From a virus, in the IMG/VR virus record IMGVR_UViG_3300008266_007780, positions 28,433-92,432 of that record: a stretch of 64,000 nt of DNA; one strand, 5' to 3'. Below are positions 28,910 to 38,320 of the stretch, piece by piece. Below the pieces are notes generated by a model, which saw only the letters and a list, made by a program, of their open reading frames with translations, did no database searches and had not been told where the DNA came from. The first letter of the stretch is position 1, and each line of letters begins with the position of its first letter. The position numbers and the translations under genes were made by a program.

Positions 28910-30079
28910 TTACAAAAACAAATCATTATCTGGATTCTCATCTAAGTCAAAGCTTAGATCAAAATCATCATTCTTATTCTCTACAACTACTGCAACTTTA
29001 GTAGATTCATTGAGGTTGATAGTATCAAATGATACTCTCTCCTCTTCCTCAAAGATTTCATATTCTTCAGGAGTAGGTTCTAGAGATGGAACATTCCATA
29101 CTAGTTCTTCAGCTTCAGCCTCAAACTTCTCAGATATTGCCTCAGTTAACTCTTCTGTAAATGTTACATCTACCACTTGAGCTTCAAATGTATTACCTTG
29201 AATATCAGTATATTGAACTGTCTCACTTAAAGTAACACTTGAAGGTTCTTCTTCTACTTCAGCAATCTGATCTAACAGGTTAGTCTGATTAGGAATCACA
29301 TAGAGTGGATCAATAGCTGGTGCACTAAGCTCTTCATCTTGTGTAAGATCCGGTGCTGTTGCAGTAAGATCAAACTCATTACTAATTACCCAGTGTAGCA
29401 TTCTTTGGTCTTCCATCCAAGTTCTTGGGTGAGACTGCTGTAATGCTACAGTTACGTGGTTATAGAATGCCCAGAGAGTATCTTTACCACCATTGTAGAA
29501 ATAACTAGGCTTATCCATTTGTTGACGGATAATACTAGCCTGCTCAGTAGTAAGAATCTCATACTCTGCAAACAGAACACCAAGCAACTCAGCTTGTTTT
29601 CTTGTACTCAGAGTAATAGTCTTCATTACTTCTTTATCAGCAACTAACTGATTATAATACATAGTAGCATTAACAATCTGACTTTGCATACTTGCAATCA
29701 CATCTGCATCTGCTGTACCCGTATGCTTTCTAGCATAGCTACCAAGTTCACCGGCAAGCATTACAGTTTGATTAGAATTTACATAACCACCTGTTGCACA
29801 CTTAAATCTTATTTGCTTGTTATAACTGTTTGTCCATGCAAACATGACATTCATCTCAGGATCAGTACCATACTGCAACCTGTATATACCTTGAGCAATC
29901 TGCCCATCAATTGAAGACCTATACTCTTCATTTAGAATACCAAACCCTTGATTAGCTAGTTCTTGATTAGCATAATCAATAATAGACTTGTGAGAAATTA
30001 CAGTGTAACTCTGCCCATGTACAGGCAGAGGAACATTCTCCAGATAATTTCTGGTTACATCTTTAATTTTTCTTGGCAT
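28910..30079 (-). CDS. DUF932-like phage/plasmid protein (389 aa)
   Basis: Residues ~80-115 (FAWTNSYNKQIRFKCATGGYV, then NSNQTV) resemble the NSYD...CxNG core of the DUF932 phage/plasmid-like family, whose biochemical role is unknown. The last ~110 residues are strongly acidic and low-complexity, ending DLDENPDNDLFL, a tail reminiscent of acidic protein-docking tails. It is the 3'-most gene of the minus block and ends at the shared terminator. Only 2 nt separate it from the DNA polymerase gene upstream, so it is co-transcribed with replication genes. Family assignment is moderate; the function is not known. Confidence 0.8.
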   Translation of the reverse strand: MPRKIKDVTRNYLENVPLPVHGQSYTVISHKSIIDYANQELANQGFGILNEEYRSSIDGQIAQGIYRLQYGTDPEMNVMFAWTNSYNKQIRFKCATGGYVNSNQTVMLAGELGSYARKHTGTADADVIASMQSQIVNATMYYNQLVADKEVMKTITLSTRKQAELLGVLFAEYEILTTEQASIIRQQMDKPSYFYNGGKDTLWAFYNHVTVALQQSHPRTWMEDQRMLHWVISNEFDLTATAPDLTQDEELSAPAIDPLYVIPNQTNLLDQIAEVEEEPSSVTLSETVQYTDIQGNTFEAQVVDVTFTEELTEAISEKFEAEAEELVWNVPSLEPTPEEYEIFEEEERVSFDTINLNESTKVAVVVENKNDDFDLSFDLDENPDNDLFL

Positions 30080-30081
30080 AA

Positions 30082-31983
30082 TTAAAATAGTGTTAATTGA
30101 TTTTTGTTGGGCTCAAGGTTCTTTATCTCCTTGTACACCCTTGTTAGATAATAATCATAGTTAATATCATATTCTTCAAAAGGTTTATCTTCAAAGTCTA
30201 TGAAAAGTTTCTGTAGCCATTTACCGGCCTCTACTTGTGTTTGCCTATTGTCTAGATAGTTTAACTTAACTATCTTACTACCCTTGTTTGAAACGTAATA
30301 TCTTATTGTGTTTTGTAAATCTTTAGTAGTATGATTTCTATCTTTGACAAACTCTTCTATAAACTTCCAATCACCCTTTATCTTTTTGCCACCGCAATAA
30401 TCATATATGTTTCTGTTTGTCTTAATGTAATCCTCCGGCTTAATACCGTGTACAAAATAGTTGAAGATAGCCTTAGCAATTACAGCAAAGCTTTTGTTCT
30501 TGTGTAGGGCCAGATTCTCAAACTCAAATCTACCCTTACACTTAGCAGAACCAGACTCAGTAACAGCAATATAGTTATTTACATCACCTAAGATTATTTT
30601 ACTATATGTGTCATGCTCCAATTGTAAGTTTGTAATCTTCTCCCACTCTGTGCATATCTCATAATACTTATCCTGATATTCTCTTGGGATCATAGTCTCA
30701 AGACCATCAGTATTCTGCATTAGAGGGATAGAGCCAGGGATACCTTCTGCAATCATCTCATACAACATAGCCAGAGTTAACTGACCATTAATTGTAATTC
30801 TCATTGTAAACTCAGGATCATATAGAAAACTATTCTCATCATTACTCAAACCATAAGTTGAGTTAAGTATGATCTTATAGACATAGTTTCTAATGTCCTT
30901 CTTTGGTATCTTCTTTCTCTCCTCAAAGAACCACTCATACTGTTCACAGAATTCTTTCTTTGGAAGATGTGCCGGTGACCAGTTATTTCTAATAGCCAGG
31001 TTAGGATAGAAACTAGTAACATCACTAGTCATAATTATCATATCCTGATTAGACTCATAGACTTTACTTGTCCGTGCACCGTGAATACCACCAAGACCAA
31101 AATCAGTTTTTACTCCTTTGTATTGTATAGAATATTTGAAGCCACCTTTTGTTTCTTTTGTGTCAATCTCTACTTCTTTAAATTTACTTAGTAGCTTCTG
31201 AAATGTTGCTGTCTTAAACTTAATACAGTCTAGGATAATATCTTTTACAATAATCTTGTCCCGTCTTGTTCTCAGACCTTTTAAATCATACTTCTTTGCA
31301 TTGAGTTTCTTACTCAAGAAATGTAAGAATAACTCCTTTGAAATCTTAGGCTCAGATGCACTGAATAGGTTGATGTTATACTCATCAGTCAGTTGTTTCC
31401 TGAGAGCAATTTGATCTTTACTAAGGAAAGCAATCTTCTTAGTGGAGCTCACATCATTCTTACAATACTTGATTATCTCTTCTATCTGATCAAGAGACTT
31501 AATCTTAGTACTGTGATGGATAGGCATATCAACTATGTTCTCCCAATCCATTGTGAACTGAATCCACTTTAGTGAACTTCTCTTAGCTGGATTATCCCAA
31601 TGATTAAGTTTGAATACATCTACCTGGTTAATCTGGAGATCCTTTGGACTAAACTCCAACCATTCACCGGTATCTTGTTTCTGTATAATACTTTGGGCTT
31701 TACCATATAACCACTCAGCAATCTCACATCCACCCATCTCACGCAACTGGTCAGAGTTTCTGAGAATATACTCAGTAATCTGACTGTCAAACCCGAGACC
31801 ATTAAAGGACACATGCCATTCACCAAGGGTGACATTCCTCTCAAGAAACTCAATCAATGCATCAATATCATTCTGAAGATCATGTACTACAAATACTTCA
31901 GTGTGTGTACTTTTTATATCCTCAAATACTGCTACGAAACAATTACTGAGAGTCTCGTAATCCATGACATAGTGTGTCTTCAT
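30082..31983 (-). CDS. Family B DNA polymerase with 3'-5' exonuclease (633 aa)
   Basis: Replicative polymerase candidate. Exonuclease motifs are DYE (D8, E10), NGLGFD (61-66) and YCKND (173-177). A GLGGIHG stretch (297-302) resembles the YxGG linker motif. Polymerase motif A is DVTSFYP (321-327), motif B is K370 with NSTYG (374-378), and motif C is QNTDG (423-427). In motif C the first Asp of the usual DTD is Asn; the second, catalytic Asp (D426) is kept. At 633 residues it is compact for the family. Some crAss-like phages carry PolB and others PolA, so this places the phage in a PolB lineage. A terminator-like hairpin lies just upstream, so the gene may have its own promoter. Confidence 0.93.
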   Translation of the reverse strand: MKTHYVMDYETLSNCFVAVFEDIKSTHTEVFVVHDLQNDIDALIEFLERNVTLGEWHVSFNGLGFDSQITEYILRNSDQLREMGGCEIAEWLYGKAQSIIQKQDTGEWLEFSPKDLQINQVDVFKLNHWDNPAKRSSLKWIQFTMDWENIVDMPIHHSTKIKSLDQIEEIIKYCKNDVSSTKKIAFLSKDQIALRKQLTDEYNINLFSASEPKISKELFLHFLSKKLNAKKYDLKGLRTRRDKIIVKDIILDCIKFKTATFQKLLSKFKEVEIDTKETKGGFKYSIQYKGVKTDFGLGGIHGARTSKVYESNQDMIIMTSDVTSFYPNLAIRNNWSPAHLPKKEFCEQYEWFFEERKKIPKKDIRNYVYKIILNSTYGLSNDENSFLYDPEFTMRITINGQLTLAMLYEMIAEGIPGSIPLMQNTDGLETMIPREYQDKYYEICTEWEKITNLQLEHDTYSKIILGDVNNYIAVTESGSAKCKGRFEFENLALHKNKSFAVIAKAIFNYFVHGIKPEDYIKTNRNIYDYCGGKKIKGDWKFIEEFVKDRNHTTKDLQNTIRYYVSNKGSKIVKLNYLDNRQTQVEAGKWLQKLFIDFEDKPFEEYDINYDYYLTRVYKEIKNLEPNKNQLTLF

Positions 31984-32005
31984 TTGTAATGTGTTTAGAT
32001 AAGAA

Positions 32006-32030
32006 AAGGGAGTAGTTACCCACTCCCCCT
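32006..32030 (-). terminator. Terminator of the 32052-32426 gene
   Basis: GGGAGTAG (32008-32015) pairs with CCACTCCC (32020-32027). The one A/C mismatch becomes a U/G pair when read on the - strand, and a CCCTTTTCTT tract follows there, as expected for the minus-strand gene ending at 32052. Confidence 0.65.
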
Positions 32031-32051
32031 TCTATCTGTTTTCAACAGGGT

Positions 32052-32426
32052 TTACTTTACTTCTAAATACTTCTTGTAATCAAACTTGTCTTTGTTAATA
32101 GCAAACAAGTCTACCAAAGCATTAATAGCATCTTTGTCTTCAATGTAAAACTCTTGAAAAGTTTCAATAGTCTTACGTTCTTCCTTCACAGTTCTACCAT
32201 TAGGTCTCTTAGTCTTTAGTGGAGCAGGATCACCATTGTCATCAAGCTTAGGCAGCATGTGCAATGTAGTCTTTACTACTTTACTAATGATTACAAACAC
32301 CTTGGTAGAAGGATCAAAGATACATTCTACATAAGGACAGTCTTCTGTTACTGGGAGCATTCTGAAAGTTTCTCCGTCATTCCAGGAAGACTTTACAAGA
32401 AGCATGTTACCTCCAATTGGATTCAT
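32052..32426 (-). CDS. Conserved-looking unknown protein (124 aa)
   Basis: I do not recognise this protein. It is soluble, with an N-terminal beta-rich half (FVIISKVVKTTLHML) and a charged, helical C-terminal half. It has its own downstream terminator and an AAAACCAACAAAA leader similar to leaders before other replication genes, which suggests it is strongly expressed by itself. Its place between PolB and nuclease genes suggests a replication-linked role. A small DNA-binding protein is possible, but no motif shows this. Confidence 0.75.
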   Translation of the reverse strand: MNPIGGNMLLVKSSWNDGETFRMLPVTEDCPYVECIFDPSTKVFVIISKVVKTTLHMLPKLDDNGDPAPLKTKRPNGRTVKEERKTIETFQEFYIEDKDAINALVDLFAINKDKFDYKKYLEVK

Positions 32427-32454
32427 TTTTGTTGGTTTTTAATTGTTTGACAAA

Positions 32455-33021
32455 TTAACCTAGAATTTTTTTGTTTTCCAAATCTAATACTTGTGCGACT
32501 AAGTTTTCTTTTTCTAGGTCTGGAGGAGTACATAATTCTCCAACATCTCTTAAAATTTGTTCATCAACAGCTAGTAGTGTTGAATAAAGGCTGAAGTACT
32601 TATTTGGAAAGAGGAAACTTTCCAAATAAGGATAGCTTCCGCTATGCTTATCAAAATGGTTTAAGATTCTGCGCCTTAAATCACTGTCCATTTTGCTGTA
32701 TTTACCATTAATAAAATACTTCCAATCAGATTCTATGTCAGAAAAATCAAATGCTAGTAGCAGTTCATTGTCTTGTAATTCTATATAATCAGATAATCTC
32801 TTATGATTAATTAGAAACTTTGCTTCAAACTGCTTGTATTCTGAATCAGATCTTTTTGTGTAAACACATATTAATTTCATATCCTCGGGAGTGATAGCAT
32901 TATTCCAACTCAGATAACACTGTTTTGGAGCTGCTGCACTACCTCTTTTTAAACCAAGGAGCGGATATAAGAACACCTTGGACTTTTGAAAATAATCTTT
33001 ATAAAGCGCATCTATTGCCAT
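32455..33021 (-). CDS. Unknown replication-block protein (188 aa)
   Basis: Unrecognised soluble protein. It starts MAIDALYKDYFQKSKVFLYP and has an aromatic, acidic middle (LAFDFSDIESDWKYFINGKY) and a helical C-terminus. It lies 5 nt downstream of the PD-(D/E)XK nuclease gene and 28 nt upstream of the next gene, so it belongs to the nuclease operon. No catalytic motif, zinc site or membrane segment is visible. Confidence 0.75.
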   Translation of the reverse strand: MAIDALYKDYFQKSKVFLYPLLGLKRGSAAAPKQCYLSWNNAITPEDMKLICVYTKRSDSEYKQFEAKFLINHKRLSDYIELQDNELLLAFDFSDIESDWKYFINGKYSKMDSDLRRRILNHFDKHSGSYPYLESFLFPNKYFSLYSTLLAVDEQILRDVGELCTPPDLEKENLVAQVLDLENKKILG

Positions 33022-33026
33022 AAAAT

Positions 33027-34040
33027 TTAGAGTTTTACATTACCTACTGCTAGCTCATAGGGCAAGGTGTAATCTCTACTCTTGTAATGATACTCTAACT
33101 GTGTAAGAATATCATAGAAATTATCATACCACTTAGCCAGTGTTTCTTCAGACACTTGGAAAGGATAGACTTGGTTATACTTATCAATAACAATAAACGT
33201 AATTACAATCTTCCATTCTTCAGAGTCTGTTTTGTTTTTTATGAATTCATTATAAGCTAAAATTGAATAGATCACTGCTTGAATATCATAACGATAATAA
33301 TCAACTGAGTTTGGGAAATCCTGAATTGCTTTGTTAGTTGTCTTTAAGTCATTAATAAATAAAGTTTTGATGTTTTCATCTACAACAACATTGTCAAGGA
33401 TACCCTTGTAACCAAAATCATATTTGTCAGAATCAGACATCAATGGTAACTCCTTGAACACTGTGACATTCTGAGAGTTATCATGATCCAATTGAAGTAA
33501 AGCTTTAACCTTGTCATTGTTTCTGAGAACCTCAACTGATGTTTCTGCCTGTTGTTTTACTGCAGGGTCAATTACAGTTTTAGTATCTCTGATCTTTAAG
33601 AAATCAAAATATTCTTTGTTGTTGTCAGTGAGAATCTTCTCTACTCTTTGAGCATCAGTCTTGAGTGATTGATAAAGATTATTTGTGAGTAGCTGATTGA
33701 GTATCTCTTGCGGGAAGTCTTCCAAAGATAATGAATTATTATTCATTGGAACATAATGATTATTAAAAATATGATCAATAATCACCTTGTTACTTTCTGT
33801 TGGAATCTTACCCGGTAACATTACAAAGTAATCATCAAACTTATTTGGTTCAAACAGAAGACAGTGCAGTGCCCTACCCGCAATCAGGTGGGCATCTGTC
33901 TTATCTTCTTTCTGTTTCAGTATATAGTGACTATAAAAAGCTTGTGGTGAATACATAAGCTTGTTTATGCTACTATAACTGAAATAAAATTTCTCAGAAT
34001 AGAATCTTTCTAATTCCTCATTCAATATGCTCAGGCTCAT
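33027..34040 (-). CDS. PD-(D/E)XK exonuclease, RecB/Cas4-like (337 aa)
   Basis: Residues 54-65 (AGRALHCLLFEP) match the GxxxHxxxxxP helix of RecB/Cas4-type nucleases. Residues ~225-245 (GYKGILDNVVVDE then INDLKTT) supply the D...DxK catalytic pair, followed by the Y..DIQAVIYS helix. Such enzymes resect double-stranded DNA and act with recombinases in phage recombination. Here a Sak4-like ATPase and a candidate SSB are encoded in the same block. The 3' end of the upstream gene overlaps its start by 23 nt. Confidence 0.85.
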   Translation of the reverse strand: MSLSILNEELERFYSEKFYFSYSSINKLMYSPQAFYSHYILKQKEDKTDAHLIAGRALHCLLFEPNKFDDYFVMLPGKIPTESNKVIIDHIFNNHYVPMNNNSLSLEDFPQEILNQLLTNNLYQSLKTDAQRVEKILTDNNKEYFDFLKIRDTKTVIDPAVKQQAETSVEVLRNNDKVKALLQLDHDNSQNVTVFKELPLMSDSDKYDFGYKGILDNVVVDENIKTLFINDLKTTNKAIQDFPNSVDYYRYDIQAVIYSILAYNEFIKNKTDSEEWKIVITFIVIDKYNQVYPFQVSEETLAKWYDNFYDILTQLEYHYKSRDYTLPYELAVGNVKL

Positions 34041-35076
34041 TTTTTGCCTCCTTTTGTTTTAAATATTCCATTACTGACTCATCAAAGGTGATCTTAGCAA
34101 CCTTAAGGAATTTTGTGTTTCCTCCATACTCAATGTCTGATTTGTACTGTTCAAGAATTCTGCGACCTGCTTCTTTAGTAAAAACATCCTTATCTAACTG
34201 AATTTGAATTACATCATCTATCCTCATACTACAATATGTAGTACTAGTGAATCCCATATAAGAACACAAAGACTTAAAGTTTACATGATTTCTTGTTTTC
34301 TGATCTGATATTCTATTAGAATATTTCTCAAATAGAAAAGATAGATACAGTAAACTCTCATTATAGTTACAGTTAGCCATGATCTCCATTGCAAGAGTCC
34401 AGTTATCTTTATCTGAACTTGTAAACATTTCAGTAAGAGTCTGGTACATTGCTTCATCAATAGTAGTAGAGTCTTCTCCGTTTACAATACTGATTAAAGA
34501 TGCCTCATCATAAATATCATTTTTTGCAATATGCTCATACAAGTCTTCATAGTCTTTATTTATATAAGTAAAGCCTACAGAATATCTAGAATAATTTTCA
34601 GTATCATAATGATAATGCTTTAGTATGTTATGAAGATCAGAACCACCAATAACTATATCTTCTTTATAGTTATTTAGAATTTCCATAATCTCCTTGTATC
34701 TAGACTCTCCTATATCTACACTTCTTTGTTCAATCAGATCTTTTACTATTTCAGTTTTAGCATAATGATACCATCTTCTATCAGACAGTGCATTTATAGT
34801 TTTGATGCCTGTAATAATCTTAGTTGCATCAGATATGTCACGTACTGTTTTAGATTTAGTACTAGCATAGAGATCTTTTAGTTTTATTCTTGGAATAGTT
34901 ACTCCAGGCAGAAAATAAAACTTCTCATTCTGTCCAATACTAATATCTTTGTGTACAGTAATAAATTCAGACAAATCTTTTTCATTGTGATCATCCATAT
35001 ATCCTAATACAAAGGATAAGTCTTTAATTTCCAGCGGACTGTAATTATTAAAATTTATATGAAGATATCTTTTCAT
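34018..35076 (-). CDS. Unknown protein (352 aa)
   Basis: Not recognised. It is soluble and mainly helical, with many Asp/Tyr/Ile residues (MKRYLHINFNNYSPLEIKD at the start) and a Lys/Glu-rich C-terminus ending EPEHIE. It sits between the PD-(D/E)XK nuclease and the MoxR ATPase and overlaps the nuclease start by 23 nt, so the two are translationally linked. It ends in TGA. No nucleotide-binding or metal motif is visible. Confidence 0.8.
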   Translation of the reverse strand: MKRYLHINFNNYSPLEIKDLSFVLGYMDDHNEKDLSEFITVHKDISIGQNEKFYFLPGVTIPRIKLKDLYASTKSKTVRDISDATKIITGIKTINALSDRRWYHYAKTEIVKDLIEQRSVDIGESRYKEIMEILNNYKEDIVIGGSDLHNILKHYHYDTENYSRYSVGFTYINKDYEDLYEHIAKNDIYDEASLISIVNGEDSTTIDEAMYQTLTEMFTSSDKDNWTLAMEIMANCNYNESLLYLSFLFEKYSNRISDQKTRNHVNFKSLCSYMGFTSTTYCSMRIDDVIQIQLDKDVFTKEAGRRILEQYKSDIEYGGNTKFLKVAKITFDESVMEYLKQKEAKNEPEHIE

Positions 35077-35090
35077 AATAAAGGAAATTA

Positions 35091-35112
35091 AGGGCAGCTA
35101 TATCACTGCCCT
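35091..35112 (-). terminator. Terminator after the MoxR ATPase gene
   Basis: AGGGCAG (35091-35097) and CTGCCCT (35106-35112) form a perfect 7-bp stem with an 8-nt loop. On the minus strand the stem is followed by TTAATTTCC. It lies 58 nt downstream of the MoxR gene stop. Confidence 0.6.
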
Positions 35113-35170
35113 ATTATTGTTTAAATATAGGTAGGTGTTCCGTTAAGGGGGGAACTGATGTAATCCTGAT

Positions 35171-36346
35171 TTACCTGACTGCCATCTTGACTACCGCGTT
35201 GTCCATCATGAGCTTACTAAACTTAACTTTGTTACCATTGACTATCTCTTTGACCATATAATATCTAAGGTCATCAGTAAATGAGTCACAGTCTGTAGTC
35301 AGTTTTACCAATCTCTTAATCATTGCATCTGGCACACTATTGTTTTCTGCATGATGTAGACAATAGTTGATAACACGAGTAGTAATCACACTAGACAAAT
35401 CTGCCCGGAAGTCATCTCCCTTACCAACTGCACTTGTCAAAGCACCAATTACATACTGCTCATTAGGATTATTTATGATCTCCTGTGGTGGTATAATCTT
35501 ATCCAACTTGTTATTAATAAACATAGTGAATAGACTAGCTACCTCATCACCAACAGAACCCTCACCAATCATTTGAATCAACGGCAAGCTTTCTTCAAAC
35601 TTTTGAATAGAACTAATTGAGTTAAAGAAAGTAGTAATTGATCTTGGGTTAACAGACTTACCAATAACCTCTGGATTCATCAACATAAAGTTGATACATC
35701 TACCATCTATGCCTGCAGATTCTGCCCACTTAGCCCATACGTTTACATCAAAGTCTACCTCAACAGAAATAAATCTGGTCTTCTGAGCTACGTCAAGACT
35801 AGTAACATTATAGTCACCATTGTCTGGATTGGTAGTCAGAACAATATGCCAGTTCTTTGGTAACTTCCAAGAGATATACTCTTGTCTGTCAATTAATTCC
35901 ATAGTAGCTTGCATAAATCTATGATCTGCACGAGTATAGTCATCAAGAATCAAGAAACCACCTTCACCCTGTCCCTGAATCCACTCAGGAGAAGCATGAG
36001 ACATTCTGCTTTGACTTGTAGGTCTAAATCCACCTTTGATATAAGTATCAAGCAAACTCTCTTGTATCCATTTCTTAGCTCCATCTTTGTTCTCAACCTC
36101 AAACTCTTTGAACGGAAAACCAACCAAATCACCTAACTCCTCAATCTGACTTAGATTAAGTTTAATTACAGCCATGTCAAGCTCTTTTGCAAGTTGCAGG
36201 ATAGAAGAAGTCTTACCAAGACCTGCCTCACCCTCAATATTAACAGCTACAGGAACTTTACCCTGAGCTTGAATAAACTGGTTGTTAACAACCATGTGAT
36301 TTATAAAATTTTTCAGTTCATCAATGTTTAATTTTACTTGAGCCAT
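35171..36346 (-). CDS. MoxR-type AAA+ ATPase (391 aa)
   Basis: Walker A is GEAGLGKTS (residues ~34-42). Walker B is GGFLILDDYTRAD (~130-142), followed by the MELIDRQEY segment typical of the MoxR clade. Sensor 1 is VLTTNPDNGD (~168-177). MoxR ATPases usually act as chaperones that load or remodel partners with von Willebrand A domains. The next gene upstream encodes exactly such a partner, 11 nt away. The start follows the leader AAAAACAAACAAA. What this pair acts on in the infected cell is unknown. Confidence 0.9.
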   Translation of the reverse strand: MAQVKLNIDELKNFINHMVVNNQFIQAQGKVPVAVNIEGEAGLGKTSSILQLAKELDMAVIKLNLSQIEELGDLVGFPFKEFEVENKDGAKKWIQESLLDTYIKGGFRPTSQSRMSHASPEWIQGQGEGGFLILDDYTRADHRFMQATMELIDRQEYISWKLPKNWHIVLTTNPDNGDYNVTSLDVAQKTRFISVEVDFDVNVWAKWAESAGIDGRCINFMLMNPEVIGKSVNPRSITTFFNSISSIQKFEESLPLIQMIGEGSVGDEVASLFTMFINNKLDKIIPPQEIINNPNEQYVIGALTSAVGKGDDFRADLSSVITTRVINYCLHHAENNSVPDAMIKRLVKLTTDCDSFTDDLRYYMVKEIVNGNKVKFSKLMMDNAVVKMAVR

Positions 36347-36357
36347 TTTGTTTGTTT

Positions 36358-37587
36358 TTAAAGTTCTAACTTAATTACTTTGCCAGGAAGGCTATTATTC
36401 ATACTTGATCTTTCAGACAGAACCCATAACACTGGATTCTTTGGTTTTACACTAGCACCACATTCACCATCAGTAAAATAAATAAGGCTTGTATACTTTC
36501 TAAGATTTGCATTATAATACTCTAATACTGGGTCAAACTCAGTACCACCACGACCATGTACTTTTATCTCATCTTTACCATTGTATGGTTCTATAGATCT
36601 AATAACAGTATCACATTGGATAATAGTAATATCAACTCCGGTCTTATGGATGTGTTGCATCTCATTCATAAACTCTTGAAGTTCATCATTACTCACTGAC
36701 CCAGAAGTATCTATACCAAGAAGCATATGCTGTTTCATCTTAATCTTAAGACCTGGATTATCAGAATATCTCCTGTTCTCCTTTCTGCGTATCTTCTTAG
36801 TAAACACCTTTGTGCTATTTCCAGTAAACCTTCTAATATATCCACGCCAGTCAAACTTAGGTGGAATTATTTGATTTGCTTTAATTAGAAAGTCTTCAAT
36901 ATGACCAGGTACATTACCCCTTTTCTTAGCAGTTTGTTCTGCAACTTCATTAAGTAGAGTAGCTAACTGCTTTTCAATAAGCTTTTGCTCTGCTTCTGGT
37001 AAGTTTTCAAACTCCTCCCAAGTACCATGATTAGGCATGTTTACTTCCTTATCACCCATAGGCCCTCCAGATATTACAACAGTAATTGCACCAGCTTCCA
37101 TAGCATCACATAACTTATCAAAGTTAGAGTCACCTGAGCTACCGTTCTGTTGCTTTTGCTGTTGAGCTTTCTTCAGCTCATCATAATAATACCTAGTACC
37201 TGCTTTTCTCTGTAAATTCAAATCAGGATAATCATCTATATTAATACCACCTTCAGGAAGAAACTCGTCATCAATATATTGATTGATCTCCATATCCATT
37301 GCAATGTTTGCCATTCTCTTATCCTGAAACTCAAAGAATTTACTCAAATGAAAATATGCAATATGCAATAACTCATGTTTCAGAAGACCCAGTCTGTGAT
37401 TATCAGAAAGATCTGTCCAAAAGTCTTCATTAATAGTAAGCTGATAGTTGATACCATTCTTACTAACACCGGCTGTGGGAACTCTTTTATCCCACACCTT
37501 ATTTAGCATAATAAGAAAGAACCCATAGAATGGCTCTTTCCACATCAAGTCTTTACTTGCCTTTGCAAGTGTTGCTGCTTTACTCAT
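36358..37587 (-). CDS. VWA-domain protein with HELLH metallopeptidase-like region (409 aa)
   Basis: The N-terminal part contains KHELLHIAYFH (residues ~70-80), an HExxH site as in the DUF2201 putative metallopeptidase domain. The C-terminal part contains LLGIDTSGSVS (~293-303), the DxSxS metal site (MIDAS) of von Willebrand A domains, then a Thr (IIQCDTVIR) and YFTDGECG for the remaining MIDAS positions. This architecture is known next to MoxR ATPases. The gene overlaps the upstream 131-aa gene by 4 nt (ATGA). Role in phage replication or host interaction is not known. Confidence 0.88.
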   Translation of the reverse strand: MSKAATLAKASKDLMWKEPFYGFFLIMLNKVWDKRVPTAGVSKNGINYQLTINEDFWTDLSDNHRLGLLKHELLHIAYFHLSKFFEFQDKRMANIAMDMEINQYIDDEFLPEGGINIDDYPDLNLQRKAGTRYYYDELKKAQQQKQQNGSSGDSNFDKLCDAMEAGAITVVISGGPMGDKEVNMPNHGTWEEFENLPEAEQKLIEKQLATLLNEVAEQTAKKRGNVPGHIEDFLIKANQIIPPKFDWRGYIRRFTGNSTKVFTKKIRRKENRRYSDNPGLKIKMKQHMLLGIDTSGSVSNDELQEFMNEMQHIHKTGVDITIIQCDTVIRSIEPYNGKDEIKVHGRGGTEFDPVLEYYNANLRKYTSLIYFTDGECGASVKPKNPVLWVLSERSSMNNSLPGKVIKLEL

Positions 37588-37979
37588 TGTTCTTTGAGTT
37601 TAATATCAATAACCATTTTGTCTGTAGGGTAACCCATACTCTCAAGCATTCTTGTAAGTTCTCCAACATGTCTGTTTAGAGTTAGCTCAATTGCATCCTT
37701 ACTAGTTTTCAAATCTATCATAATTTGAATTGCTCTTGCATAAGTTAAGGGTCTCTCAATATTTATATGCTTCTTAAGTACAGCAGTTGCCTTGGGAGCA
37801 TTTGTCTTCCACTGGTCAATAGTATACTTAGAAAACTTATAGAAGTAAATCAGATATCCAACATTGTCACTACTAAATTTAAAAGCCTCAATTGCAGCAA
37901 AACCTATTGTTGCATTCTCCTGATCTGTAGACAGCAACATAGTCATTACATTCTCAGCTTCTTCTTTGCTTATTTTCAT
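37584..37979 (-). CDS. Unknown small helical protein (131 aa)
   Basis: Unrecognised soluble, probably all-helical protein (MKISKEEAENVMTMLLSTD). It overlaps the VWA gene by 4 nt on one side and the DUF6915-like gene by 1 nt on the other, so it is translated with the MoxR/VWA pair and may be its accessory. No motif supports a function. Confidence 0.75.
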   Translation of the reverse strand: MKISKEEAENVMTMLLSTDQENATIGFAAIEAFKFSSDNVGYLIYFYKFSKYTIDQWKTNAPKATAVLKKHINIERPLTYARAIQIMIDLKTSKDAIELTLNRHVGELTRMLESMGYPTDKMVIDIKLKEQ

Positions 37980-38320
37980 CAGTCTTCAATTTTAATTGTT
38001 CTAATCATCCACTCCTTTGGACTGTTAATGTTATCAATCCATTCTTTTGCACTAGGAATATATCCAAAGCAATCCTCCTTTACATGTTGTTCACCTATGT
38101 ATCTGGTATATACTGTTTTACCTATAGAGTTAATAAAGCTAACTCCAAAAAGTCTTTCCAATTCAAATATACCTTCACTGTGATGCCTAAACATTCTATG
38201 CATGCTATTTCCTAACCAAGCTTTAGTAGCATCAAACCATTCATGATACTTTAAATACTCTTCAGGTTCTCCACCCCATTTCCGGGCACTAGATTTAGCA
38301 TGTTCATACGGATGTGCCAT
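37979..38320 (-). CDS. DUF6915-like protein (113 aa)
   Basis: The pattern MAHPYEHAKSSARKWGG, then HEWFDATKAW, MFRHHSEGIF and RYIGEQHVKEDCFGYIP, recalls the DUF6915 family found in phages and bacteria. Its many conserved His residues (HxxHxxG, GEQHV) suggest a metal or nucleotide site, but no activity is established. The start overlaps the stop of the 54-aa gene by 1 nt. Confidence 0.75.
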   Translation of the reverse strand: MAHPYEHAKSSARKWGGEPEEYLKYHEWFDATKAWLGNSMHRMFRHHSEGIFELERLFGVSFINSIGKTVYTRYIGEQHVKEDCFGYIPSAKEWIDNINSPKEWMIRTIKIED

